Source: Conus ventricosus (Eukaryota; Mollusca; Gastropoda; Neogastropoda; Conidae). From it: DNA of 64,000 nucleotides. The translations under genes were made by a program, and so were the position numbers. Below, piece by piece: positions 45,551-57,600 of this stretch. A model generated the notes under the pieces. That model was given only the letters and a program-made list of their open reading frames with translations. It was not told where the DNA came from and made no database searches. The stretch lies in assembly GCA_018398815.1 (NCBI GenBank), contig CM031600.1, positions 48,008,597 through 48,072,596 of the forward strand. Direction: 5' to 3'. Numbering within the stretch: the first letter of the stretch is position 1; each line of letters starts with the position of its first letter.

Positions 45551-45780
45551 GAGAGAATGTAAATATGTTTGTTCACGATCACCCATGTTATTCTGCACGG
45601 AAACCCCCGTTTCAATTTGCTAATTTCGTCAATATTTGCTGTTTTTGTGTGTTAATTTTGTTTAAAAACAGTGTTAATTTTGGCCAAAACTGACATGAGA
45701 AGGACGTGATTTGTATGTGAAAAGGGGGGTTTTCGGGCAGAATCACATGGGCGGTCGTGAACGAAGATATTTACATTCTC
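45551..45780. mobile_element. Fold-back (MITE-like) element, 230 bp
   Basis: GAGAATGTAAATATGTTTGT at the left is matched on the opposite strand at the right by GAGAATGTAAATATCTTCGT. The arms continue through TCACGA and CCCATGT...ATTCTGC for about 60 bp with few mismatches. The centre is AT-rich and non-coding. No clear target duplication is seen. It sits 14 bp after the last Polinton-like gene, so it could also be part of that element's end. Confidence 0.7.
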
Positions 45781-46009
45781 TGAATCAATTTTTTTTCTGT
45801 AATGAATATGATTATGTTTGGAAACAAATGTAACATTTGTGTTGTAGCATACAAAGTGATTTAAGTTTATTAGTTTAATGATAAATTCAGAGTATGAACA
45901 ACTAGTGAGCTCCTGAAAATTACCGAGATCCTCGTGCGTTCCATTTGTATATGTACTACAACCGGATGACTCGAAAAGGAGATAAATGGCGAGAGACTGA
46001 GCGGTGTAG

Positions 46010-46015
<6 letters not shown>
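45781..46015. other. Unique DNA
   Basis: No gene or element recognised. Confidence 0.4.
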
Positions 46016-46101
<86 letters not shown>

Positions 46102-46130
46102 GATATATGGGGAGGGGGGGGGGGGGTAAG
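46016..46130. repeat. (GA)n-(GACA)n microsatellite and G run
   Basis: GA units to about 46068, then about eight GACA units to 46101, then a G tract near 46112-46126. Confidence 0.95.
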
Positions 46131-47860
46131 AAAAAGGAGAGAGAGCAAAAGCAGGGATGCAGCGTCGGTAAAATTGACTAATTTATCCTTATTGTACAAA
46201 AATATGTTTTAGACGAAGAGGAGAAAGGTTAAATTGTGACAAAACCTGCAGTGAATGTGTTGCTTTGAGTCCTGTCTGTTGGCTTGCTTGTCTGTTTGAC
46301 TGTCCATGAGATAAACCCATTGCCCTCCCACCTCCCTACCTGCCCTGGAGTCCCCCATCCAGTTTATCCTCCTCCCCACCTCCCTTACGCACTATCGACA
46401 TCTCCACAGTCTTACAGTATAAACAAAATTTCCTGTCTTCTGGAAAGATTTTGTTGCTTAGGCCTGTAGATACCGTCGCTCTTTTCGAAACCCCCACCGC
46501 ACCCCCCCCCCCCCTTCTTTTCTCCCATCGCCTTTCTTTCTAAATCATCGTTACTGTTCTCCACTCTTTAGTACTGTGTCTATTATGAACGTCTTGGCGC
46601 TTTGTTATTCTCTCGTGACAGTTCTTCACGTGCCAGATGTTTTTCTGCTGTAATCTGAAACATGGTTACACGCGAGATAGCAAACATTGTCCAGAGGGAC
46701 ATCGCTTGTCCTTTTTGGTATTCATTTGCCTTTGGGGTCTTTTTATTTATGAATTGGTTGTGGTGCCGTATTCATTTGTCTAACATTTGTTGTTCTTTGC
46801 ACAATGTTTTTGAATCCTGTAGTGTTCGTCTAAACCTTGCAAATTCAAATTCAGTTGGAAAAAACTGCTAACAGTCATGAAGTGTGATGGCTAGGACAGT
46901 ATATAAGATAAGTGAATTTAGGTAACAATTAAAACATGTTCACTGAGTCAGTCCAAGTCCAACCAGTATTCTTTCTTGTACGACAATTTTTCAGTCCGAC
47001 GAATTCCGTATCGCGATCAAATATCCCCCCCCCCCCCACCCCACCCCCCCAAAAAAAAAGCCCCGTGTGGATTTTGCTCAAGACATATGACCAAACCAGA
47101 TCTTTTCTTTCACCCGTGTATGAGGGTCTTTTGGCTTTATTTCTTAACCAATACCTAAAACATGTCAAAATCTCAACCATCCTATTCTGATTAGAAATCA
47201 AACATACAAGCAAATAACATGTAAATATTTGAAAATAGAGAACAACGCTGGTGTGTTATCATTCCCAACATTTTGTTTGTCTTTTTTGACAGTAGCTGCA
47301 GCCTGCTGTTCAAAAGTAGGACTTTTGTCAACCATGACGCTAACTCTTTCTCCACGCCCGGAGGGTGTACTCTTACAGTTCACCACCATCAGCTTTGCGT
47401 TTGTTATTTGCATAATTATTTCATATGTACTATTCAGCATGAAATCTTATTTGCTAATCATGGGTCCACTTAAACTGTTGTCAGTAAAAAGTGTATAGCT
47501 TCCCTCTGCTTCCAGAACAACACGGATAAGATTCAGTGTGGCACCGCAATCAAAAAGAATAAAATTGAACCAAATCAGTATAGACGCTGTCTTCTGTCAC
47601 ACAACTGCTTAAATGTGCTCTCGTGGTTACGTGGTTTTGTGTGCCTATGAGAGAGAATACAGACTGTGAGCCGTTTAGTGACGTGTATTTTATTAGCTGA
47701 AAACTTGTAGACGGTTTAAACTTAATGCGTTTTTTTAATATTATGCATGTCTGGTCCGCGACGGTAGTGCACCAGTCTTGACCATAGAGCTCAGGTACTA
47801 GTGAAAAGGTGATGCATCATTTTTAGAAACACCGACAAGGGTTAGAGCGTGTTTCCCATC
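46131..47860. other. Unique non-coding DNA
   Basis: C runs at 46502-46513 and 47026-47050. No exon or element ends are supported. Confidence 0.4.
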
Positions 47861-47865
47861 TATCT

Positions 47866-47869
47866 GTCA

Positions 47870-47905
<36 letters not shown>

Positions 47906-48100
47906 GCCTGCCTGTCTGTCTGCCTGTCTGTCTGCCTGCCTGCCTGCCTGCCTGCCTACCTACCTACTATTAACCTAATTGTCTGTCTGTCTGTCTGTCT
48001 TCTTGTTTATGTATAATCTATCTATATATCTATCAGTTTATCTACCTTTCACTCACTCGTCTATCTATCTATATTTCTATCACTCTAACTATCTTTATTT
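47866..48100. repeat. (CTGT)n/(CTGC)n/(CTAT)n tetranucleotide repeats
   Basis: CTGT grades to CTGC, then CTAC. A second CTGT block lies at 47981-48000 and TCTA repeats follow to about 48080. Confidence 0.92.
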
Positions 48101-49002
48101 ACTTGGCGTTTACCCCCATCCCCCTTCCCGCGTCCTCTCTCTCCCACTCCACACCTCTGTGCCCCAGCCCCCCTACCCTGCCTCCTCATTTTCCCTTACC
48201 CTTTCCCCAGTCCCCCTCTGCCCTACCCTCCTCCCATCTCTTCTGACCTTCCTCCAAACCTGCTTCCTACGTACTCTCCTACTCCCCTGCTTCACCCCTT
48301 TCATCCACCGCCCCCCATTTCCCCGTCCCCACCCACGCCCTTCTGAAAAAAATTATTAATGTTTGTTCCTTATTATCTCTTTTCAGCCATTGGCTTCGGA
48401 TCCCTGTTCGCCCCCCCCCCCCCCTCCCTTCCCACTACCCTGTCTTTTCTTTCTGATAGAAAACCCCTTTCCCCTGCCCCCCCCCCCCTCCCTCCTTGTT
48501 CCCTTTCCACCTCCCTCTGAAAACTTTTGGTTACGTTGCAGTGACTCTCTTCTCTCACACACACTCGCACACCCTCGCACACATACGCACGCGCACGCAC
48601 GCGCACGCAGACGCACGCATGGGCCTACTCACCTGTTTGCTTCAGACCCGTTTCGAATTCCTTGGAGGAAAAAAGTGTAGGAACCCAGAAATAAACCAGG
48701 GATCTTAAAATCTTCAGTCTAACAATTTTCTAAGTGAACCTTTCCGGCTGACAATAAGCACGGTGTTTGTAGGAACACCAACGGCGAGACGTCTTTAACT
48801 GACTTTGCCATGTGGTCACACTTAAAAAGGCATTAATAGATTTTCAAGCATGAAAGTGACTCGCTTTTGATCAGTGTTCAGTACGGCAATGATTCACAAT
48901 GCCAGATTTGGTGGAGATCCGAAGAAAAATGTGGATTTGTGTAAGCAACAACGAAGACAACTTCATACAGACAGAGATACTTACAAACAGATAGACTGCG
49001 AG
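48101..49002. other. Pyrimidine-rich then unique DNA
   Basis: C/T-rich tract at 48105-48520 and a short (CGCA)n/(CACG)n stretch near 48560-48620. No gene. Confidence 0.45.
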
Positions 49003-49138
<136 letters not shown>

Positions 49139-49320
49139 ATTGAAGTAAAAAGGCAAACAAGCAATGTAAACAAATATAATCCGATATTTCGAGCGGCTGC
49201 TCTTTTTCAAGGACGACAGACTGTGTAGTCACGTCAAAAGTGGAGTGACATCATCAAGTCGATGCTAAAAGAAAACTTGCGTCATGACAGTAATGTCATC
49301 ACCAAGTGATGCAAAGTCTA

Positions 49321-49352
49321 ACCAGGGACCGTACAGCTGTACGGTCCCTGGT
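49321..49352. repeat. Perfect 32-bp palindrome
   Basis: The left half is ACCAGGGACCGTACAG and the right half is its exact complement, CTGTACGGTCCCTGGT, with no spacer. It could form a 16-bp cruciform stem. Confidence 0.95.
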
Positions 49353-49424
49353 CTAAACACACCATCCTGTTGTTATATTTAGTCACTCCCCACCCTCACC
49401 AATATACTAAACAGCTCCCTCTCT

Positions 49425-49493
49425 CCCCCCTTTTCACTCTTTCTCTCTCTCTCTCTCTCTCTGTCTCTGTCTCTCTCTCCCTCCTCCCCCCCC

Positions 49494-49556
<63 letters not shown>
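49425..49556. repeat. (CT)n microsatellite
   Basis: CT units with a C-rich interruption near 49478-49495. Confidence 0.95.
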
Positions 49557-49557
<1 letters not shown>

Positions 49558-50038
49558 GTTTTCATTTTGTTAGTTGCACCAGAGGGAACAACTGAGTCAC
49601 TATTAAATGCAGGGAAACTCAGTGCGTGTAACTAATAGTTAGTCATGTGTGTTCAGGCCTTGTGGGTGCTTTGTTTGTAGTTTACGAATCCAGAATCTCC
49701 AATAGGGATAATTCATCTGCGGAGGGAGTCTTCCAACCTCCAATTTTTCCCACCTTTTATTGGCATTGAATATTGAAGAGCATGAAGTTATACGACAGAG
49801 ACTTCCGAAATTCTGCATGGTTATTTACGATGTAAAAACATATATCTGTTTACTTTGAATATGTCAACGAGAGGACATTTCCATGAAAAATAAACCTTTT
49901 GTTCAAACTCACTTACTTGTACACGTTTTTACAAACAGGGTTACAAATTTTTCGAATTTCGAACTTCCACTTGTCACAGCAGGACATGATAAAAAAAAAA
50001 ATCAGACAGCAGGAAGAATACTGTTTTTGGACTATGTA
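49557..50038. other. Unique DNA
   Basis: No gene is recognised. Confidence 0.4.
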
Positions 50039-50054
50039 GTGTGTGTGTGTGTGT

Positions 50055-50101
<47 letters not shown>

Positions 50102-50124
50102 TGTGTGCGTTCGTGCGTGCGCGC

Positions 50125-50194
<70 letters not shown>

Positions 50195-50269
50195 TGAGTG
50201 CTCGCGCGCGTGTGCGTGCATGCGTGTGTTGTGTGTGTGTGTGTGTGTGTGGTGTGTGTGTGTGTGTGT

Positions 50270-50298
<29 letters not shown>
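50039..50298. repeat. (GT)n microsatellite with CG-rich interruptions
   Basis: GT units broken by GTGCGTTCGTGCGTGCGCGC and by GCTCGCGCGCGTGTGCGTGC, all alternating purine-pyrimidine. It abuts the 3' end of LINE C. Confidence 0.94.
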
Positions 50299-50300
<2 letters not shown>

Positions 50301-51243
50301 CAACAATAACATAACTATTAATGGTTTTATTCAGTTTTTGCAGGCCCCTGGCCCATATGAACAGGAGAACTTAATTGCACAATAATTAGCATGGTACAGG
50401 TGAGTTTGAAAGCAGATTATAAAACAATGAACATTTCCTACATTCTGCATCTGCCACACATATCCAAAGCCATAAGTGCACAATAGCAGTCTTACATGTG
50501 TAACCCAGTTTTTCCTACCAGAGTGATCGTGTATTTACAACATTTTATTGCATTGTTTTGGATATCTGTTGTCGGACATAGACACACGCCTGCACCAATA
50601 TTTCACAAGTCGAAGATATGTATCAATATAGATAGCATATCTACTACACTCCCAAGAGCAATGTTGTTTTTGACATCCCTTCCAACCCCTAAAATCATCT
50701 TGCAAAATTTTAATCTGGACTTTTTCAATAGCATCATATTTTTGAAACCCCCATATTTCAGAACCATACAACAGAACTGGTTTTACTTTCGTGTCAAAAA
50801 TTTTGAATAAGTTAGCAACTGGAATTCCTTGAAGTTTAACATGCAGTCTTTAATTCCTGCCACCGCTCTCAGAGCCTTACTGACAGATTTTCTGCACACC
50901 TGGACCAGTTTAATGTGGCTGAGAATATAACGCCAAGATAATTGTACCTAGCTTCAACCTGGATCTGCTTACCATCATAACACCATTTCTCAGTTGATTT
51001 AATGAAACCACCATTTTTGAAGACCACCACTCTGGTTTATCCATATTCACAGTCAGGCCCCATTTACGGCAGTATTTTTCTAGACACACACTCTCTTCTT
51101 TGCAAGTCTACCACAGAAGTCGGAAACTAAAGCAATATCATCGGCATACATCAACAGAAAAATACCAAGTGGGTCTGCAAAAATGTCGATACCACTTGCA
51201 CCACGTCTAATAAGTCAGCTTGCAACTCAGACAAAAATATAGA
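50299..51243 (-). mobile_element. Non-LTR retrotransposon C, 3' part
   Basis: The element strand runs from the Gypsy insertion at 51243 down to about 50299. It begins just before the reverse transcriptase catalytic box: YADD is encoded at 51137-51148 in FLLMYADDIALVSDFCG. The C-terminal part includes LYGSEIWGFQKYDAIEKV-like residues (50535-50771, here MYGSEIWGFQKYDAIEKVQI) and DTYLRLVKYWCRRVSMSDNR. A minus-strand AATAAA lies near 50324. The 5' part continues at 60331-62730 on the other side of the Gypsy element. Confidence 0.85.
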
Positions 51244-52648
51244 TGTAGCCGGGTGCTAACAGTGTATATATTTCTTTTGGTTACCTTTCGTGGATGAAAA
51301 TGTTTTGTTCGAGAGTTATCTTCCCCTTACCTCCCTTGGTCGAATCTCCTTTTTTTTATTGTGTAAATTCTTTAAATCATGAATACATCAGAACTTACAT
51401 AGTTGTATGTACGTCACTAAAGTCACAAAAATTAATGTATTTGATTCATTACAACCGTACTGGGCTGAGAAGCCCATATTTTCTCTAAACTGGTATTTTG
51501 CACGAGCAATCTTGGCGCCATTTTCAATTGTCTGTCGAATGAATATTAAATTAATTCTTGATTTTACAAAAAGTAAGAGGAAAACCGAAGAATCTGAAGA
51601 TGCATGTTAAAAGTAATGTCTATGAGCTCTCATTTCGTATATCTCATGCTTACGATCTTTTCCGCACAGGCTTGCGACTATACGAAATGACTGACAGCGC
51701 CGGTCCCTTTAGCGAGTCGCCCTTCTTTGTTTACTGTCGGAGTTTTGATCTGAATTGTCGTTTCATGAACTTCGGACTTCTCGATCGAAATCTTGCTTAT
51801 GACTCCATTCTGTTATGAATACAACTGAAAATGTGTAGAATTTATTATTTAACAGACCGTTTCAACAGAGTATTTTTCAGTTGAAAATTGTGCGCCGACG
51901 GCCCGACGAAGTGAAAAGTCAGCTGTGTTTTCTAGTAATTTTTAATAACAGAAATCTCCACTTAGACACTGTCTCGGAAAATGAAATTTATATGTATAAA
52001 AAGAGTGAGATGCCAGTCTTTTTATTCATTACAAAATTATTTCACGCTGTTTAGTAGTTTTCATCAAAATAAAGGAAAATATGACGTAAGCTTGTTAAAA
52101 GTGGCTTCACTCTTGGACATTAATCAGCAATGATTTAGTACAGGAACAAAATTGTCAAATGTGACTTACTGCATTTTATTCCTTGTGTTCTGAGGTTTTC
52201 ATCGATAGTAAATATGTGTTGATAGTTTGAACGGACAGCGAGCCAGACAACACGGAAGCTGCCATAGAAAAACACAAAATTCTGTTGGTTCCGGCCTCGC
52301 GAGGCTCGGTTCGTCTTCGGCACCGTGGTGCTGGCTTTGCGGTCCGGTACATGCTTATAAAAGTAGAGCGTTGTGTGAGAATGGATCAGTGTACCCCTAG
52401 AGTTCCATGATGTGAGCGACTGGCATGAGAGGCAGAGAGAGGGCGCGCTCAGTGCGCTGAGTGCTGAGAGCGAGAGTTCCCAGGCTGCGTTCCTGGTTTG
52501 AGCTCCTAGCCATGGGAGAGAAATAAAAGAAGAAAAACTCCACGTCGTCCACTGCGTCTTCTTGACTGGCTGTTGTCCCTTGGTTCCTGCACTTATTACC
52601 ATCTGCCTGTCTTCACCTGCACACCCCTTACCCCTCCACACCATCACA
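51244..52648 (+). repeat. Gypsy 5' LTR
   Basis: 1,405 bp from TGTAGCCGGGTGCTAAC to CACACCATCACA. A TATA box, TATAAAAG, lies at 52356 and a polyadenylation signal, AATAAA, at 52522, giving a plausible U3-R-U5 layout with transcription start near 52385. A short open frame at 51558-51818 lies in the U3 part and is probably chance. Confidence 0.93.
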
Positions 52649-52650
52649 AC

Positions 52651-52668
52651 TGGCGCTGCGAGCAGGAT
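52651..52668 (+). other. Gypsy primer-binding site
   Basis: TGGCGCTGCGAGCAGGAT starts two bases after the 5' LTR. TGGCGC-type sites pair with the 3' end of a tRNA, and position and form fit. The tRNA species is not identified. Confidence 0.6.
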
Positions 52669-52716
52669 CGGAGACAGAAGGACCAAGGAGACACAGCCCA
52701 AGAAGAATTCAGCAGA

Positions 52717-53740
52717 ATGGTACGGAGAAACCAGAAGACACGGGACAACGAAGGCAACCAGGCTGCAGTATGGATGGGCATGGAGGCCAGCCACCCCTAG
52801 CAGCACAGCCTTCAGGTCTACGCCCCCACAAGCTACGCAAGTTTACTGGGGAGGAAGGTGCAGAGGATTTCATCAGGGAAGCCACCTTGATGCTGAGGCT
52901 TCAACCTATGCGGATCTCATGGCTGCTGGCTGGCTCCTGAGCGCCTTGGAGGGCAGAGCGCGCAGCAGGTTCTGACGATGGAGGCAGAGGAGATAGACTC
53001 GCCTGCGAAAATCTTTGCCATCCTGGAGCAGCACTGGGGTGAGCACAGGGACTCCACTGCCCTTGCTGGAGCATTCTACAACGCCAGCAAGGTCTGGCAG
53101 AGTCGGTGGCTGAATATGCCGCTGCACTGCGGGTCCTCTGGACAAAGACCAACACAGCTACAGCCAACACCCTCTCACCGGCCATGCTGAGGGATTCCTT
53201 TGTCGACGGGCTGCATCCTCCGTCCCTTAGGAGGGACCTGAAGCGGTTCTGAGGGAGAAACAACGACCACTTTTCTGGAAGCAACGCAGGAGGCCCAGCG
53301 CTGGATGCGGGAAGACAACACACCCGAACCCATCGTGCAGCAAGTCGCTGCAGCCGCCAACGCTGATGCCTTCCACCGGCTAGAGACCCAGATTGCCGCC
53401 CTCACCAGTGAGACGGCATCTCTGAAGCAACAGCTCGGGAGCAGCAACAGTCTGCTGTGGTCGCAGCCCTCCAGACCGGAAATGGAAACACCGCCACACC
53501 AAACCAGTCGTCGCCAGCCAGAAGACAAAAGGGGTCCAACATGCCTGGTGGTGCCAACGCCCGGGCCACAGAGAGGCAGACTGCCGGGCCAAGCAGCAGT
53601 ACAACCTCCGGAACAAATCCCGTCCCATGGTCAACCGCCAGCAACAGCAGCATGAGCAGCAGCGGCAGGGAAACTTCTAACCCCCGTTGCCACCAATATG
53701 CAGGCAGGGGGGGCAGGAAGAGCACCAGGCTCGCAGGGGA
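52717..53740 (+). pseudogene. Gypsy gag region, frameshifted
   Basis: The first ATG with an open frame after the primer site is at 52717 (MVRRNQKTRDNEGNQAAVWM). Gag-like residues then read in the next frames: KLRKFTGEEGAEDFIREATL (about 52830) and LSPAMLRDSFVDGLHPPSLR (about 53175), which resemble the capsid domain of retrotransposon gag. A glutamine/serine-rich part follows. No clear zinc knuckle survives; CHQYAGRGGRK near 53690 may be its damaged remainder. Gag forms the particle in which the RNA is copied. Confidence 0.7.
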
Positions 53741-53900
53741 TTGCCGACAGCTGACATCACTGTCAATGGAATGCCAGTCTCCGCCCTCCTTGACACTGGT
53801 AGTGAGGTTACTACCATAACGGAGACCTGGGCTAGACAAACATTTGAGGAACCTGAGGCGAGAGGACTGCCACGTCAAAACTGCGGGCAGTAAATGGGGC
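53741..53900 (+). pseudogene. Gypsy aspartic protease
   Basis: The frame 53687-53893 contains DITVNGMPVSALLDTGSEVT, with the DTG(S) catalytic triad of retroviral-type proteases. Downstream protease residues (HLVDMVVFGTRCLSVP, MNVLSQC) continue in shifted frames up to about 54060. It cleaves the gag-pol product. Confidence 0.8.
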
Positions 53901-54489
53901 TGAGGTACCCTACTCTGGCCTCCATCTCGTCGACATGGTGGTCTTCGGCACCCGCTGCCTCAGTGTCCCCCGCTCTGGTCGTCAAGGAAACCCACAGACC
54001 TGTTTATGCAAGACCGCAAAAGGCGACTGCCGGTTCTGCTGGGTATGAACGTCCTCAGCCAATGCCTAAGCAAGTCCCCATCAGCACTCCCCCTCCCCTG
54101 CAAGCATCGCCCAGGAGATCAGGAAACGGCAGCAGACAAAGTAGCCCGTGCCATGACCCGCCCAACGGATCCCAGCCTACTCCATAGCCACTGTCAAGTG
54201 TCGAGTAGCCAAAGCCCTTCGTCGCACCTCCTGGCCACGCCCCTGTCCAGACCTCCTCCCCCATGGCCTGATGCTGATCCCTACATTGGTCAGCATGAAG
54301 TCATGTGAAACGCTATGTCAGGGTAGCCAACCTCTCGCCGGAAGACATATTTTCTGCCAGGACGAACTCCTATTGCTGTCCTGGAAGCCATTGAAGCAGT
54401 GGTTACCATTGGCATCAACGAGCTGATCATCTCGGAAGAAACTGTAAATCCTGTCCCTCCATCAGCCAAAGTCCCCTGTCCAGAGTTCG

Positions 54490-55390
54490 ATGGCACCACC
54501 AGTCAACAACGTCAGTGCAGGAACTCCTGTCGAGAAGGTCACAAGCCTCATGACAGATGATGAAGATCTTGGCTACACTGATGCGGTTCTCCATCGCCTG
54601 AAGACCAGGGAAGACGTACCAGTTGCCCAGCCATACCGCCGAATCCCTCCTCACCAACTCCAAGAGGTGCAAGAGCACATCAAGGGTCTCCTGTCAAAAG
54701 GAAACATCACCAAGAGCCACAGCCATATGCAGCACCGGTGGTCATTGTGAAGAAAAAAGACGGCAGCATTCGCCTCTGCGTTGATTACAGACGTCTCAAC
54801 GCCAAGACTGTAGGAGATGCCTTCCCGCTGCCAAGGATCCAGGAATCTTTCGATGCCTTGGTTGGCTCCCAGTATTTCTCCACCCTTGACCTGGCCTCGG
54901 GCATTTCACCAGATCGCTATGCATTCTGTGACACAGCACAAGACGGCTTTCACCACCCATTTGGCCTCTTTGAATACACTAGGATGCCCATGGGTCTCTC
55001 CACCGCACCTGCTACGTTCCAGAGGACTGATGCAGACCACCATGTCGGACTTCATGTTCCAGTTCCTGCTGGTCTACCTGGACGATCTGCTGGTGTATTC
55101 GAAGACCTTCGAGGAACACCTGGAGAGTCTTGACCGCCTTCTGCAGAGGATAATCGACACTGGCCTGAAGTTAAGAGCAGACAAGTGCCAGTTCCTACGT
55201 CGCCAAGTCCAATACCTGGGACATACAATATCCACTGAGGGCGTCAGCTGCGAAGCCGGCAAGGTAGAAGCTGTTCAAGAATGGCCCGTCCCGAGGACCA
55301 CGACAGATCTGAGAAGTTTCCTGGGGTTTGCTAGCTACTACCGGCGGTTCATTCGAAACTTCGCCAGAATGCCGGACCTCTCCATGACCT
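54490..55390 (+). pseudogene. Gypsy reverse transcriptase
   Basis: Blocks in order are [40 protein letters not shown] (54738), FSTLDLASG (catalytic Asp), then after a shift [19 protein letters not shown]. The YLDD box is encoded at 55075-55086, followed by KCQFLRRQVQYLGHTIS and LRSFLGFASYYRRFI. All main catalytic residues are present but in three frames: shifts lie near 54725, 54905 and 55020. Confidence 0.9.
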
Positions 55391-55925
55391 GGTGGCAAAG
55401 GCTGGCAGCAAACAAACGAAGAAGGACGGTAGACATATCTATGATGAGGGACCAACACCACCAAGTGGCCTTCGACAATCTGAAACACGGCACTGACAAC
55501 TGCAACCGGTCCTGGGGTTTGCCGATTTCAAGTCCCCATTCGTCCTGGAAACAGACACAAGCCACGATGGCCTCGGTCCCATCCTCTCCAAGAGCAAAAT
55601 GGACAACGTAGGGTCCTGGCCTATGCAAGTCGCCGACTTCGCCCCACGGAGAAGAACGAAGCCAACTACTCCAGTATGAAACTGGAATTCCTGGCGATGA
55701 AGTGGGCCATCTCTGGAAGTTCAGAGACTATCTCCTGGGCGCGAAATTCACCGTCCTCACTGACAACAACCCCTCGTCCACTTCCGCCATGCTGCACTTG
55801 GGGCACTAGAGCAGAGATGGGCTTCACAACTGGCCCAATTCAACTTTGATGTACAATACCGCCCAGGAAGAACCAACCCTGCAGATGCCCTTTCCAGGCT
55901 CCCAGGCCTCCTGTACCAGCTCCTA
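55391..55925 (+). pseudogene. Gypsy RNase H
   Basis: After the reverse transcriptase come LETDTSHDGLGPILS (first catalytic Asp, about 55550), KLEFLAMKWAI (Glu region, about 55680) and TVLTDNNP (second Asp, about 55755), ending QYRPGRTNPADALSRLPG. The blocks alternate between frames, so several shifts are present. Confidence 0.85.
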
Positions 55926-57600
55926 CAGCCCTACCTCCCCAGCTTGCTAATGGCACAGGAAGCCCATTGTCAGAAACAGTCCTTAGTTGACCCTGATCCC
56001 ATCATCTCAGAAGGAACCCAGTCCAAGATGCAGACTGACCCTACCTACCCCTTAAAGTCCCTACCAGAACTTCTGCAGCTCCAGAAACAAGACTCCATCA
56101 TCGGCCCAGTCCTGGACCACTGGCCAGCAAAGCCCCCTGCAGGCAGGAACCGAAAATTGAAGGCACTTTGTGACCAGCACCCTCGCCTCTGCCTGAAAGA
56201 TGGTGTCTTACACCGTCGCATCCAGCACCATCAGCAAGGACCAGTGGAGCAGTTGGTGTTGCCAAGCGTCATGAGACCCGACGTTTTAGCATCGCTTCAT
56301 AACCAGATGGGCCACCAAGGTTTAGAACGTAGGCTTGGTCTCCTACAATCCAGGGTCTACTGGCCAGGCATGCACCAGGACACGAAGGCGTACATCGACT
56401 CCTGCCACCGGTGCACCATGGGGCGTCGGCCGACCGTCAACACCACGTCCGGTCATCTGCTGCATCCCGACCACTGGAAGTCCTGGCCATCGACTTCACC
56501 AAGCTAGACCCAGCAAGTGATGGCAGAGAGAACGTCCTTGTCATGACGGACGTTTTCACGAAATTCACACAGGCAGTACCAACAAGAAACCAGGAGGCTG
56601 TGACCGTCGCCAAGTCCTGGTGCACGACTGGTTCCAGCGTTACGGGGTCCCAGAGAGAATACACAGCGACCAGGGCCGAGACTTCGAGTCGCGCCTGATC
56701 CGGGAGCTGTGCTCGATCTATGGCGTGAAGAAGTCACACACCACGCCATACCATCCACAAGGAAATGGGCAATGTGAGCGCTTCAACCGCTCCATGCACA
56801 GCCTTCTGCGCACTCTAACCCCCAGAGGAGAAGACCAGATGGCCTGTACATTTGCCAGAACTTGTGCAGGCGTATAACAACACCCCTCACGCCTCCACAG
56901 GTTTTGCCCCACACTTCCTGCTCTTTGGCCAGCAACCAAGGCTCCCTGTCGACGACCTTCTGGGGTGCCCTACCACAGCTGTGCTGGTGCAGTTGACTGG
57001 GTCCGCCAGCACCGTCTCCGCCTCCAGGAGGCCCACATGAAGGCGTACAACCAGTTAAAAGAAAGTGCAGCAAAAAGGGACAGCTTCACGGACAAAAGGG
57101 CTGCTGACCATGCCCTGAACATAGGCGACTATGTCTACACCCGGAACGCATCATCGGTCGCAAAAAGATCCAGGACCTATGGAAACCTGATCTTTACCAG
57201 GTGACGTCCCGACCATATGATGGTCTACACGCCTACACAGTCCAGCCCCTGGCCGGTGGTCCAGAACAAACCATCAACCGAAAAGATCTGCTGCCTGCAA
57301 GTGCCCCTCTGGACCTGCGACAAGACGACCAGGCGGAGGTGACGCCATCTCCACCCACCTCCGATTCCGAGTCGGACAGCGAGGATGAGCCAGTCCTCTA
57401 CAATGCTGTATTGCCCAGACAGACAGCACCCAACCGGCTCCAAGGACGGTTGGTCACCCTGCACCCCCTCCTGTTCCACCTGCGGCATGTGCTGTTGACC
57501 GACCCATGCCAGCCCCACGGCGGTCTTCGCGTCTTGCAGAAAAGCCTGCAAAAAGGTATACCCTCAGTGCCCGCCTGGACAATTCTTAATGGGTGACTTT
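55926..57600 (+). pseudogene. Gypsy integrase
   Basis: The zinc-binding HHCC module is LHNQMGHQGLERR...DSCHRCTMG (56290-56425). The catalytic core has LAIDFTKLD (first Asp, about 56485), IHSDQGRDFES (second Asp, about 56660) and QGNGQCERFNRSMH (Glu, about 56770). A GPY/F-like C-terminal part, QVTSRPYDGLHAYTVQPL, lies at about 57200-57245, before a long hydrophilic tail to about 57597. Shifts lie near 56500, 56610 and 56840. It inserts the cDNA into the host chromosome. Confidence 0.9.

Noticed and set aside
51558..51818. Open frame inside the Gypsy LTR
   Set aside because: In the 3' LTR the same region is interrupted by indels, and it resembles no known accessory protein.
52135..52806. 223-residue minus-strand frame over the 5' LTR end and primer site
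   Set aside because: It crosses LTR and leader on the wrong strand and has no domain.
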